Assembly (NCBI GenBank): GCA_035968315.1
Contig: JAVYIN010000007.1
Location: 28,996 to 92,995 of the forward strand
Direction: 5' to 3'
From: Nitrospira sp.
GTDB taxonomy: Bacteria > Nitrospirota > Nitrospiria > Nitrospirales > Nitrospiraceae
DNA length: 64,000 nt
Each line of letters opens with the position of its first letter. Positions within the stretch are counted from its first letter, which is position 1. Below, piece by piece: positions 17,546-25,985 of the stretch. Position numbers and translations under genes: made by a program. A model generated the notes under the pieces. The model worked only from the letters and a program-made list of their open reading frames with translations, searched no databases and was not told the origin of the DNA.

Positions 17546-19087
17546 CTACAGCACTCCGGCCAAGCGGTTCATGCTGAGGGTGGTCTGACTGAAGAACAGT
17601 TGAAAGGCCTGAAGGTCTTTGGACAGCACCCGTCCCGGCGCAGGACCGTTATCCCCATAAATCATGCCGATCGGCCTGGTTCCGACCCGGAGAGGGGCAA
17701 TGATGGCAGAGCTGGGAGCCCAAACGCGAAGAAAATCTGGGCTGACGGCGTGGCTCATCGGTTTGGAGAAATCTTCGACCAGGGAGGGTTCGGCGCGTTT
17801 CACTAAACTCAAGAAATACGGATGCTCTTTGGTCAATGACCCGGAGAGGCTCCCGAGGTACGGGGCCGGTTGTTCCACGCCCAGGAGCAGCCGGCCAATC
17901 AGCTGATCGCTGTCATTCGGGTTGAGCAGGGCGAGGGCGACACGCGCAAACCCTCCGTCCCGGTGCAGTGCGCGCACCAGCGTGCCCAGCAAGGTATTGA
18001 GATCTTTCGTCTCCCGCAACGCCGCTTGAAGCGCCTGCAGCGTTTCCATGGGGTTGGTTTCGATCGCGGAGGGTCCCCGGTGCGGCGTGTTGTCCGTGCC
18101 GGCGGTTGCCGAGGATGGGGTCTGAGCGGAACGGTCGGCCATCGGTTCCGTGGCGTCGCTCCACAGATCGAACGACAGTCCGGCGGACAGGACCAATTGC
18201 TTTCCCCGGTCGAGCGCACGCACCAGCAGATCTCCAAACAGTTGAGGTGGCAATCCGGTGCCGGATAGCAGGGCGCGTTTTGCCGATTCTACCGCTAGGG
18301 GGCCGGCGGGGCCGGTCATGGCCTCAATCAATGCCGCTGATCCCGTCACGAGTCCCTTGAATATCTGATTGCTGGTTTGCCAGCGGCCCTCGGGCTTTTC
18401 CGCTTCTGTGGAGAACAGGTCGATTACGAATGGAGGGAGGCCCCACAGTTGTGCGAGTGCTTGTGACAGCCGGAGGCGGGGAACGCCGAGGAGGGTGGTT
18501 TCTTCGAGATCTCGAGCGGCTGGTGTCCGGTGTGTCTGGGCAAGGTTGCGGAGCGACACATAGAGGTCCGGCGCTTGATTGGACACGGCCAGATCGCCGA
18601 CCGAATAGAGCAACGCCGCACTAAAGAGCTGGCTGGGTGAGTGGTACTCAATGGCGGTTCCTAATTCGGATGCGTGAACGGCGGCGACCAGCGCGCGCGC
18701 GATCACCCCGCTGACGATGTGCTGGCGAGCCGGCCATTGGTTCAGTTGTTCAACCAGCTGGGCGGCCGTCACGATCGACCGGACCGTATCCAGTCCCAGC
18801 CAGCTGACGGCATGGGGAACGGAGGTGATGACTTGTTGCGGGCTATAGGCGATGCTGTTGGCGATCTGGAGCACTTTGCAGGTGAGGGCGGGATCGCGGC
18901 TGATCAAGCGGCCCAGTTGATCCGCGCCCGTGAGCTCGCCCGTGAGCGTCAGGATTTTCTGGCAGGTTTTCTCCAGCGCCGGCAGACAAGGGGTGGATTC
19001 ATCGCAGAGGGGTTGCAAGGCCTGATGGAGCCGGGGTTTCAGTGTTGTGGCAATGCCGACTTCCGATGACAGGGAGGATGAGGACAT
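17546..19087 (-). CDS. HDOD-domain signalling protein with C-terminal GAF-like domain (paralogue 2)
   Basis: 513 residues from the preferred start at 19087 (AAGGAG 5 bases upstream; a frame extension to 19111 lacks support). The architecture is that of its neighbours: HDOD with LISRDPALTCKVLQIANSIAY and HAVSWLGLDTVRSIV, a Ser/Thr/Pro-rich linker, then the GAF-like part with HRDGGFARVALALLNPND and APLRVGTRPIGMIYGDNG. The conserved core and diverged linkers indicate old tandem duplication. A sigma-28-type promoter stands at 19117-19143, so it may be transcribed independently of paralogue 3 upstream. Confidence 0.88.
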   Translation of the reverse strand: MSSSSLSSEVGIATTLKPRLHQALQPLCDESTPCLPALEKTCQKILTLTGELTGADQLGRLISRDPALTCKVLQIANSIAYSPQQVITSVPHAVSWLGLDTVRSIVTAAQLVEQLNQWPARQHIVSGVIARALVAAVHASELGTAIEYHSPSQLFSAALLYSVGDLAVSNQAPDLYVSLRNLAQTHRTPAARDLEETTLLGVPRLRLSQALAQLWGLPPFVIDLFSTEAEKPEGRWQTSNQIFKGLVTGSAALIEAMTGPAGPLAVESAKRALLSGTGLPPQLFGDLLVRALDRGKQLVLSAGLSFDLWSDATEPMADRSAQTPSSATAGTDNTPHRGPSAIETNPMETLQALQAALRETKDLNTLLGTLVRALHRDGGFARVALALLNPNDSDQLIGRLLLGVEQPAPYLGSLSGSLTKEHPYFLSLVKRAEPSLVEDFSKPMSHAVSPDFLRVWAPSSAIIAPLRVGTRPIGMIYGDNGPAPGRVLSKDLQAFQLFFSQTTLSMNRLAGVL

Positions 19088-19116
19088 GCGAACTCCTTGA
19101 GAGAATGTCACGGACT

Positions 19117-19143
19117 GTATCGGACGGTAGGGAATAAACCTTA
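19117..19143 (-). promoter_or_regulatory. Sigma-28 (FliA)-type promoter for HDOD paralogue 2
   Basis: Minus strand: TAAGGTTT (7 of 8 with TAAAGTTT), 11 bases, TCCGATAC (6 of 8 with GCCGATAA). It is the best of the three sites and ends 29 bases before the start codon. Confidence 0.7.
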
Positions 19144-19233
19144 ACGGACAACAAGCAGAACACCGCTGTTTTCGCTTGCCATCGGCGTGCAGGGGGGGCT
19201 GTTCATCGGACGGTCAGCTCGGGTTGTGTGCGG

Positions 19234-20775
19234 CTACATCAGACCGGCCAGGCGATTGATCCCGAGCGTCGTCTGTGTAAAGTACAGCAGGAACGCTTGA
19301 TAGTCCTGGGGCAGCGGGGGCGGCGCCTGGGCGCCGTGATCGCAATAGATCAACCCGATGGGTTTTGTCCCGACACGGAGCGGAGCCAGAATCGCGGCGG
19401 TGGGCGCCCAGGTATCGAGAAACGATTTCGCAAGCGAGTTGCCGGCCTCCCGCGCCATGTCTTCGGCAAGCAGAGGGTCAAATCGTTTGAGGATGCTGAG
19501 AAAAAAAGCGTGTTCCTGGCTGAGCGAACCGGACAGCGCTTGAAGATAGGGCGCCAGCGGAGAGACTCCCAATGCCAGCCGTCCGACGAGCTGATCGCTG
19601 TCGTGAGGATTGAGGAGGGCCAAGCCGACACGCGTGAACCCGACGTCACGCTGGAGCGCTTGAGAGAGGGTTCCCAAGAGCTTGTTCAAATCCTTGATCT
19701 CTTGCAGCGATTCCTGAAAGGCCTGCAGCGATTTGAGCGGATTGGCGTGGATGGGCAGGGCGCTTCTTGCACTCACGGACGCGGCATCCGGCGAACCGGG
19801 GTCGGTCTGGATAGACTGGCGATTAGCCGGCCGGTCGCTATTCTCCGGGAGTCCCGTGGCGAGCCCCATGGAGCGGGTCAATTGGCGTCCGCGGTCGGCG
19901 GCCAGGGTCAAGACTTCTGCGAAGCGGCCGGGGGGAAGGCCGCTGCCCTCGAGCAGTGTGCGCTTGGCTTCGTCGATGGCTGTCCGGGAACCCGGGCTGG
20001 TCATGGCTTCAACCAGCCTGGTGGAACCCAGCACCATTCCTTGATAGGTTTGCGGGCTGCTGAGCCATCGGCCGCGCGGCATCTCGTGGGTGGTGAGGCT
20101 GAAGAGCCCGACTACTTGTTCCGGCAGGTTCCACAGACTGGCGAGCGCCCGCGCCAAGGTGAGACGCGGGACTCCGATCACGCGCCGTTCGGCCGTCGCG
20201 CGTTCCTCCGGCGATGTGTTGACCAGTGGAATGGCGCGCAAGGCCTGATGGAGGTCTGGCGCTTGATAGGCGATGGCCAAATCGCCGATGGAATGCAGCA
20301 AGGCGCCGGTGAACAATTGTCCGGGAGAGGGATACGCCAGTGCGGCTCCCAATTCTCCGGCGTAGGTGGCGGCGAGGAGCGATCGGGCAATGATGGTTTC
20401 CAATGTGCGCTGGCTGTTCGGCAGGTGCTTCAATTGATCCACTAAATGGGCGGCCACCACCAGGGACCGGACGGTGTCGAGGCCGAGCCAGCTGACGGCG
20501 TGCGAAACGGACTCGATCGTCTGTTGCGGGCTATAGGCGATGCTGTTCGAAATTTGGAGCACTTTGCAGGTGAGTCCAGGGTCCCGGCGGATCTGCTGCG
20601 CAAAGGTTTCCGCGCTGGAGGTGGTTTCCATGAGCTCCAGAATCTTGCGGCACGTCGCTTGAAGAGCGGGTAAACAGGGGTTTTTCTGCTCAAATAACGG
20701 CTGAAGCTGTTCGTGAAGCTGCGGCCGGATCGAATCGATCAAGGCGGAGTCGCCCATGATAACTGGTGCGGACAT
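19234..20775 (-). CDS. HDOD-domain signalling protein with C-terminal GAF-like domain (paralogue 3)
   Basis: 513 residues from the start at 20775, chosen because GGGAG lies 5 bases upstream. The HDOD core reads QIRRDPGLTCKVLQISNSIAY and HAVSWLGLDTVRSLV; the C-terminal GAF-like part includes VGFTRVGLALLNPHD and APLRVGTKPIGLIYCDHG. It is nearer in sequence to paralogue 2 than to 1. A sigma-28-type promoter lies at 20807-20833. The gene is divergent from the MscS-family channel gene. Confidence 0.88.
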   Translation of the reverse strand: MSAPVIMGDSALIDSIRPQLHEQLQPLFEQKNPCLPALQATCRKILELMETTSSAETFAQQIRRDPGLTCKVLQISNSIAYSPQQTIESVSHAVSWLGLDTVRSLVVAAHLVDQLKHLPNSQRTLETIIARSLLAATYAGELGAALAYPSPGQLFTGALLHSIGDLAIAYQAPDLHQALRAIPLVNTSPEERATAERRVIGVPRLTLARALASLWNLPEQVVGLFSLTTHEMPRGRWLSSPQTYQGMVLGSTRLVEAMTSPGSRTAIDEAKRTLLEGSGLPPGRFAEVLTLAADRGRQLTRSMGLATGLPENSDRPANRQSIQTDPGSPDAASVSARSALPIHANPLKSLQAFQESLQEIKDLNKLLGTLSQALQRDVGFTRVGLALLNPHDSDQLVGRLALGVSPLAPYLQALSGSLSQEHAFFLSILKRFDPLLAEDMAREAGNSLAKSFLDTWAPTAAILAPLRVGTKPIGLIYCDHGAQAPPPLPQDYQAFLLYFTQTTLGINRLAGLM

Positions 20776-20806
20776 GGCATCTCCCATAGAATGTGAACCA
20801 GTTTCT

Positions 20807-20833
20807 CTATCGGTCAATTATGGATAGACTTAA
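20807..20833 (-). promoter_or_regulatory. Sigma-28 (FliA)-type promoter for HDOD paralogue 3
   Basis: Minus strand: TTAAGTCT, 11 bases, ACCGATAG; 6 of 8 in each box against TAAAGTTT-N11-GCCGATAA with exact spacing, ending 31 bases before the start codon. Confidence 0.6.
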
Positions 20834-20890
20834 GATGAAACGATAGACTCATGGTCGTGGGGCGGATCGGCTGGTTCAAAGGAGGTGGAG

Positions 20891-21718
20891 ATGCAAAGCG
20901 GCTGGATGAGTGTCGATAGCTCTGTGATTTTGGACGGGCTCAAGTCCCTCATCCTTCTGGTCTCGATCGTGCTGACGCGGACGCTGGTGGTGCGATGGCT
21001 GTCGCGCAATCCGGCCTTGTCGATGGAGGCGAAGCGCCGCTGGGTGGTGACGACCAGAAACTCGATGGTCTTCGTGTTTCTGCTCGGACTGGTGGTCATT
21101 TGGGCGCATGAACTGCAGGCCTTTGCCGTGTCATTGGTGGCGCTCGCGGCCGCCTTGGTCCTGGCGACGAAGGAGTTGATTCTTTGCTGGAGCGGCGCGG
21201 CCCTGCGTGTCGGGAGCAAGCTCTATGCGGTTGGCGACCGGATTCAGATTGCCGGGTGCCGGGGTGTGGTGCTGGACCATGATGTCTTTGCGACCAAACT
21301 GTTGGAGATCGGCCCCGGCCAGGCGACCCATTTGTATACGGGACGCGTGACCAGCTTTCCCAACAGCCTGCTGCTCACGAACGCGCTGGTCAAAGAAAAT
21401 CCGGAACAAGAGTATGGTTTATATACCCTGATCGTGCCGCTCAAGGCGGAGGACGATTGGCGGAAAGCGGAACGGACGTTGCTGGCGGTGGCTAAGATGG
21501 AATGCGGACCGTTTATGGAGGAGGCGGCCCGGCAGATGAAATTGCTCGAACAAACGAATCTGCTGGAAGCGCCCTCGCCGGAGCCGCGCATTACGATTCA
21601 GCTGGATGAGCCTGGCCGCATCCATCTGGTGCTTCGGTTTCCCGCGCCCGATCGGGGCCGGTCCCGCGTGGAGCAGGCGATTCTCCGGCGGTATCTCCTG
21701 GACATGGCCACGCCGTAG
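20891..21718 (+). CDS. MscS-family mechanosensitive channel-like protein
   Basis: 275-residue inner-membrane protein: two or three hydrophobic helices in the first 110 residues, including an Ala/Leu/Val-rich pore-lining-type helix (VSLVALAAALVLATKELIL). A MscS beta-domain follows (KLYAVGDRIQIAGCRGVVLDHDVF, then TSFPNSLLLTNALVKENPEQEY), then a cytoplasmic alpha/beta region. Such channels release solutes during osmotic downshock; small members may be signalling or regulated channels. The start at 20891 is fixed by AAAGGAGG. Confidence 0.85.
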   Translation: MQSGWMSVDSSVILDGLKSLILLVSIVLTRTLVVRWLSRNPALSMEAKRRWVVTTRNSMVFVFLLGLVVIWAHELQAFAVSLVALAAALVLATKELILCWSGAALRVGSKLYAVGDRIQIAGCRGVVLDHDVFATKLLEIGPGQATHLYTGRVTSFPNSLLLTNALVKENPEQEYGLYTLIVPLKAEDDWRKAERTLLAVAKMECGPFMEEAARQMKLLEQTNLLEAPSPEPRITIQLDEPGRIHLVLRFPAPDRGRSRVEQAILRRYLLDMATP

Positions 21719-21793
21719 ATCGGAAATGGAGAGCGGGCCCCGTGCAACTCCCGCGCGAGACCCGTTGATCGGTCGCCGCCACCGACTGAACCC

Positions 21794-22870
21794 TTACTTC
21801 GGAAAGGATTTGGGCGCGGTTACGTGCTGCCAGCCTTCTCCGTTGAGTGACTTGAGCATGGCGACGACGTCTTGTTGCTCTTGCTCGGTGAGTTCGAGCG
21901 GGATGATCGTGTTGTCCTGATGGGGATTCTTGATCCCGCCCTGGTTGTAGAACCGCACCACTTCTTCGAGCGTGTTGAATCGCCCGTCGTGCATATAGGG
22001 CGCGGTGCGGGCGATCTCCCGCAAGGTCGGTGTTTTAAAGGCTCCGATGTCCTCCGGATTCTTTGTCACCATGTAGCGGCCGAGATCGACCGTGTTGGTA
22101 TCCCACCCGATGCCGAGATTGTGAAACTTCTCATCGGTAAAATTGAATCCTGAATGGCAGCGTGTGCAGCGGGCTTTTCCTCGGAATAATTCAAGACCGC
22201 GGCGTGCCGATTCGGACAAGGCCTTCTCGTCTCCGCCGAGGTCGAATTTGTCCACGGCACTGTTGCCTGACAAGACCGTCCGTTGGAAGGTCGCAATGGC
22301 GTTGCCGACGTCTTCGATGACGATGTCGTGCCCGAACACCTCCTGGAACAATGTCCGGTAGCCGGCGATCTTCTTCATCTTGGCCACCATGTCATCGTGA
22401 TTGATGAATCCGTGCTCCACCGGGCTCACAAATGGCCCGATGGATTGGGCTTCCAGAGTGTCTGCCCGCCCGTCCCAAAACTGGCCCTTGCTGAAGACGC
22501 GGTTCAGCGACGGCGGCGCGCTCCGGCCGCCTTTTAGTCCGTTGATGCCGGTCGAGACGGGTTTGCCGTCTGTGAATCCTTTGCTCGGCAAGTGGCAGCT
22601 CGCGCAGGCGATGGTGTCGTTTTTCGACAGGCGCTTGTCGAAAAATAGCAGCCGGCCGAGTTCGACTTTTCGAGCGGTGAGCGGGTTCTCGGCCGGGACA
22701 AATCCGTTTGGATCCTCCAAGCCTTGGATTTGCGGCAGGAGGTAGGGCGAATCTGAGGCGGAACCCGGTGCGGCGTCGGCTTGCGTCGAATCAAGCGAGA
22801 GCAGGAGGCTTGCGCCCATGAACAGGAGTCCCCCTGCGAGTATCGTGAGGGATTGCGTATGTGCGCGCAT
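21794..22870 (-). CDS. Dihaem cytochrome c peroxidase (MauG/CCP family)
   Basis: Periplasmic peroxidase that reduces H2O2 with electrons from small c-type donors. A signal peptide occupies about residues 1-32; two haem motifs are visible, CASCH (in ACASCHLPSKGFTDG) and CTRCH (in CTRCHSGFNFTDEKFHNLG), with family-typical FWDGRADTLEAQ, GPFVSPVEHG and the C-terminal FKTPTLREIARTAPYMHDGRF. The start at 22870 is chosen for AAAGGAG; an extension to 22936 lacks support. It is divergent from the Lys-rich helical protein gene. Paralogues in the MauG branch have other substrates, so the peroxide role is likely but not proven. Confidence 0.93.
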   Translation of the reverse strand: MRAHTQSLTILAGGLLFMGASLLLSLDSTQADAAPGSASDSPYLLPQIQGLEDPNGFVPAENPLTARKVELGRLLFFDKRLSKNDTIACASCHLPSKGFTDGKPVSTGINGLKGGRSAPPSLNRVFSKGQFWDGRADTLEAQSIGPFVSPVEHGFINHDDMVAKMKKIAGYRTLFQEVFGHDIVIEDVGNAIATFQRTVLSGNSAVDKFDLGGDEKALSESARRGLELFRGKARCTRCHSGFNFTDEKFHNLGIGWDTNTVDLGRYMVTKNPEDIGAFKTPTLREIARTAPYMHDGRFNTLEEVVRFYNQGGIKNPHQDNTIIPLELTEQEQQDVVAMLKSLNGEGWQHVTAPKSFPK

Positions 22871-23048
22871 TGGATATCTCCTTTCGAGCGTGAATCCCAG
22901 GATCGTAATGTAGCGAGATCGATGTGAGCAGTTCAATGGATTATCATAATAGAGGAATTTGACTCTAGTCTCATTCCAAGGCAGGATATGCGGATCTGCG
23001 CCTAGGGAACATTCTTTTGTTGATCAACTCGGTATTCAGGAGGGTGTC

Positions 23049-23429
23049 ATGCGAAACATACTGATCGCGACCGTGGCGGCATTGTCTCTGGTGGGGACGG
23101 CGTCCTTTGTGCTGGCGGATGATCCAGTGAAGAGTGAACTCGGGGCCATGAAAGATCAGATGAAAAGTGATCTGAAGGCTGAGGGGGATAAGATCAAGGC
23201 GGATAAAGAACAGATGAAAGCCGATATCAAGGCGAAGAAAGACGAAGTGAAAGGGAAGGCGAAGGCCCGCCGTGATGAGGTAAAGGGTAAGGCAGATGCC
23301 GCAAAGGACCAGGCCAAGGCAAAGCACGACGCGGTGAAGGCTCAGGGAGAAGAGATGAAGGCCGCCGGCCAGGAGATGAAAGCGACCGGTCAGGAATTGA
23401 AGGACGCGTTCGGCGGCCTGGGTAAGTAA
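23049..23429 (+). CDS. Exported Lys/Ala-rich helical protein (LEA-like)
   Basis: 126-residue protein with a signal peptide (ILIATVAALSLVGTASFVLA), followed by about 95 residues of almost pure Lys/Ala/Asp/Glu/Met helix in roughly 11-residue steps (KDEVKGKAKARRDEVKGKAD is typical). This composition matches late-embryogenesis-abundant or YtxH-like proteins that protect against stress or coat envelopes. AGGAGG before the ATG fixes the start. A hairpin terminator follows at 23453. Function is inferred from composition only. Confidence 0.75.
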   Translation: MRNILIATVAALSLVGTASFVLADDPVKSELGAMKDQMKSDLKAEGDKIKADKEQMKADIKAKKDEVKGKAKARRDEVKGKADAAKDQAKAKHDAVKAQGEEMKAAGQEMKATGQELKDAFGGLGK

Positions 23430-23452
23430 CGGACTCGCTCCGAATGGTTCTC

Positions 23453-23483
23453 AACGGCCTCCGGCTTTCCGCCGGCGGCCGTT
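23453..23483 (+). terminator. Hairpin terminator candidate
   Basis: A 13-position stem (AACGGCC, one T/C mismatch, CCGGC) with a 5-base loop folds against GCCGG and GGCCGTT, followed by GTTATGT. The stem is strong but the U-tract is poor. It would end the transcript of the Lys-rich protein. Confidence 0.6.
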
Positions 23484-23573
23484 GTTATGTGAGGCCCACG
23501 CAAGATGAGTCCGCCGGGCGCGCTTGTTCCGTCGGCACACATCTGGTAGCATCCCCGCCCGGCAAGACCGCTC

Positions 23574-24353
23574 ATGCCTATGAAAATTGCAACCTTCAAC
23601 GTCAATTCCCTGCGCAAGCGCCTCCCGATCGTGCTGGACTGGCTCGACCAGCAGAAGCCCGACGTGCTCTGCCTTCAGGAAACGAAAGTGCAGGACAGCG
23701 AGTTTCCACTCCTGGCGCTGGCCCCGTCAGGTTATGAGATCACGTTTCGCGGCATGAAATCATACAACGGTGTGGCAATCCTGAGCCGGAAGAAGCCGGA
23801 GGCCGTGTTCCACGGATTCGACGACGGAGGAGAGGTGGAGGATGCGCGGCTGCTGCGCGTGGTGATCGACGGGATTCCAATCATCAACACCTATGTGCCG
23901 CAGGGGTATGAGATCGATTCACCCAAGTATCAATACAAATTGGGATGGTATGACCGGCTGCGAACGTATTTCGCGCAACATCTCTCTCCCTCGCAGCCCG
24001 CGATCTGGTGCGGCGACATGAATGTGGCGCCGCGGCCGATCGACGTCCACAGCCCGGAGAAGCACCTCAAGCACGTCTGTTATCACGAAGATGCCAGAAA
24101 AGCCTACGAGAAGACTCTGGCGTGGGGATTCGAGGATGTATTTGTGAAGCTCTATCCGGACCGGCGGCAGTATACGTTTTGGGATTACCGGGCGCCGAGT
24201 TCACTGGAGGCGAATAAGGGGTGGCGCATCGATCATATTCTGGCGACGGCGCCGCTGGCGGAGAAATGTGTGAGGGTTGACGTGGACGTCGAGCCGCGGC
24301 GAGCGAAAGACCCTTCAGACCATACGTTTCTCTGGGCAGAGTTTTCGATCTAA
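23574..24353 (+). CDS. xth: Exodeoxyribonuclease III
   Basis: 259-residue Mg2+-dependent AP endonuclease and 3'-5' exonuclease of base-excision repair. The EEP fold motifs are all present: MKIATFNVNSLRKR, the metal-binding Glu in CLQETKVQD, the YVPQGYEID segment, WCGDMNVAPRPIDVH, FWDYRAPSS and the terminal SDHTFLWAEF. Length matches the family. ATG 23580 (MKIAT) is an equally possible start. Confidence 0.95.
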   Translation: MPMKIATFNVNSLRKRLPIVLDWLDQQKPDVLCLQETKVQDSEFPLLALAPSGYEITFRGMKSYNGVAILSRKKPEAVFHGFDDGGEVEDARLLRVVIDGIPIINTYVPQGYEIDSPKYQYKLGWYDRLRTYFAQHLSPSQPAIWCGDMNVAPRPIDVHSPEKHLKHVCYHEDARKAYEKTLAWGFEDVFVKLYPDRRQYTFWDYRAPSSLEANKGWRIDHILATAPLAEKCVRVDVDVEPRRAKDPSDHTFLWAEFSI

Positions 24354-24439
24354 CCGCACGCGCGACGCCCACACCCGCCCGATCCGGGGCTACGGAAGTC
24401 GTCCGTACCACCGGATGGGATCAGATCAGACTTCCTCCC

Positions 24440-24610
24440 TTATGCCGCATGCACGAAAGTTTCTTTTCCACGCCGGGCGCCGAGTCGATTCTTCTGAATC
24501 AACGGATCGAGGACGAGTCCACAGTTGATGCACCGATGGATGACCGCCGTGGGCGCCAATTCCGGCTGCTCTTCTTCTATCATCAGGCCTTTACATTTTT
24601 GACAGGTCAT
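24440..24610 (-). CDS. Small zinc-ribbon protein
   Basis: 56-residue protein with CQKC near the N terminus and CINC about 27 residues later (HRCINCGLVLDP), a two-knuckle zinc ribbon. The start at 24610 is preceded by AGGAGG. No other domain is present; such small ribbons often act as adaptors or unknown regulators. It is divergent from the HI0933-type flavoprotein gene. Confidence 0.7.
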   Translation of the reverse strand: MTCQKCKGLMIEEEQPELAPTAVIHRCINCGLVLDPLIQKNRLGARRGKETFVHAA

Positions 24611-24707
24611 GGGATCTACCTCCTGCTGCAATCAGTCGCGGGAATTGCGACATACGGGAAGGAACGTAACATCGCCAGATTAATTCCATGTTAACGGGTA
24701 GTTAAAA

Positions 24708-25985
24708 GTGTCTAATCTCGAACATTTTCAACAGTGCGATGTCGCGATCGTCGGGGCCGGTGCCGCCGGTTTGGCTGCGGCCATTTTCGCCGGGGAGGCT
24801 GCGCCACGTTCTGATCCACGCCGCATCGTACTGCTGGATGGCGCGAAGACCCTCGGGGCCAAGATCTTGGTCTCCGGAGGCGGCCGCTGTAACGTCACGC
24901 ACGATGAAGTGTCGCCAAACGACTTCTTTGGGAATCGGCGCATCATCAAGAACGTTCTCGCCGCGTGTTCTGTCGAGGAGACGATCCAGTGGTTTGCCTC
25001 CATGGGCGTCGAACTCAAGCGTGAAGAGACCGGCAAGCTCTTTCCCGTGACCGATAAAGCCAGAACCGTTCTCCATGCGCTGGTCGAGCAGTGCCGCGCG
25101 CTCGGTGTGAGCATGTGTCCGAACCATCGAGTCGAGCGCATTGAGCGCAGGTCGGGAGCGGACGAGGGGTTTGCGATTCATCATGGGCAGGGAACCCTCT
25201 TTGCGAAGAAGGTGATTCTGGCCACCGGAGGCCGGTCTATCCCGAAGTCGGGGAGCGATGGATTTGGCTACGAACTCGCCCGACAGCTAGGACATCATGT
25301 CACGCCGACCGTTCCTGCGCTGGTTCCACTTGTGCTGGATGACCGCATGTTTCAGAAAAACCTTTCCGGCCTCTCCCAGGAGGTCGAGCTAACAACAATG
25401 GTGAACGGGAAACTCGTTGATGCACGAACGGGGAGCTTGCTCTGGACGCACTTCGGCATCAGCGGGCCGGTCGTGATGGATGCCAGCCGCTTCTGGTGTC
25501 TGGCTCGCGAGCAGAAAGATCCAGTGGCGGTCTACGGCAACTTTTTCCCGGGTCACACACAAGAGGATGTGCGGGAATGGTTCATCGAGCAGACGCGGGA
25601 GCACCCCCGACGCTCACTGGTCAAGACGCTGGCCCAACGGCTTCCCCAACGATTTGCCGAATCCCTCATCCAGTACGCGGGCTGCGACGGCCAGATCGCT
25701 AGCGCTCAATTGCCACGGAAAGATCGAGACCATCTTCTCCCTCTGCTGACGAAGTTTCCCTTTCCCATCGTGCAGGATCGCGGATGGAACTATGCCGAAG
25801 TCACGGCCGGCGGAGTGCCGCTCGAAGAGGTCAACTTTCGGACGATGGAATCCAAGCTGGTGCCGGGACTCTATTTTGTCGGAGAGATTCTCGACTGCGA
25901 CGGCCGCATCGGGGGCTTCAACTTTCAATGGGCCTGGACGACGGGCCGGCTGGCGGGACAGGCTGCCATGAGCGAGCGGTCATGA
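24708..25985 (+). CDS. HI0933/YhiN-family flavoprotein
   Basis: 425-residue FAD-dependent oxidoreductase. It shows the N-terminal dinucleotide-binding VAIVGAGAAGLAAAI and the family marker GAKILVSGGGRCNVTH, then KLFPVTDKARTV, VILATGGRSIPKSGSDG and the C-terminal VTAGGVPLEEVNFRTMESK with GLYFVGEILDCDGRIGGFN. Members are cytoplasmic; the physiological substrate is generally unknown (some relatives reduce unsaturated compounds). GTG start with a weak ribosome site. It overlaps the end of the convergent TPR-peptidase gene by a few bases. Confidence 0.92.
   Translation: MSNLEHFQQCDVAIVGAGAAGLAAAIFAGEAAPRSDPRRIVLLDGAKTLGAKILVSGGGRCNVTHDEVSPNDFFGNRRIIKNVLAACSVEETIQWFASMGVELKREETGKLFPVTDKARTVLHALVEQCRALGVSMCPNHRVERIERRSGADEGFAIHHGQGTLFAKKVILATGGRSIPKSGSDGFGYELARQLGHHVTPTVPALVPLVLDDRMFQKNLSGLSQEVELTTMVNGKLVDARTGSLLWTHFGISGPVVMDASRFWCLAREQKDPVAVYGNFFPGHTQEDVREWFIEQTREHPRRSLVKTLAQRLPQRFAESLIQYAGCDGQIASAQLPRKDRDHLLPLLTKFPFPIVQDRGWNYAEVTAGGVPLEEVNFRTMESKLVPGLYFVGEILDCDGRIGGFNFQWAWTTGRLAGQAAMSERS

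Noticed and set aside
19228..20445. 405-codon plus-strand frame
   Set aside because: Antisense to HDOD paralogue 3; composition is Arg/Gln/Gly-rich and similar artefacts lie opposite the other paralogues.
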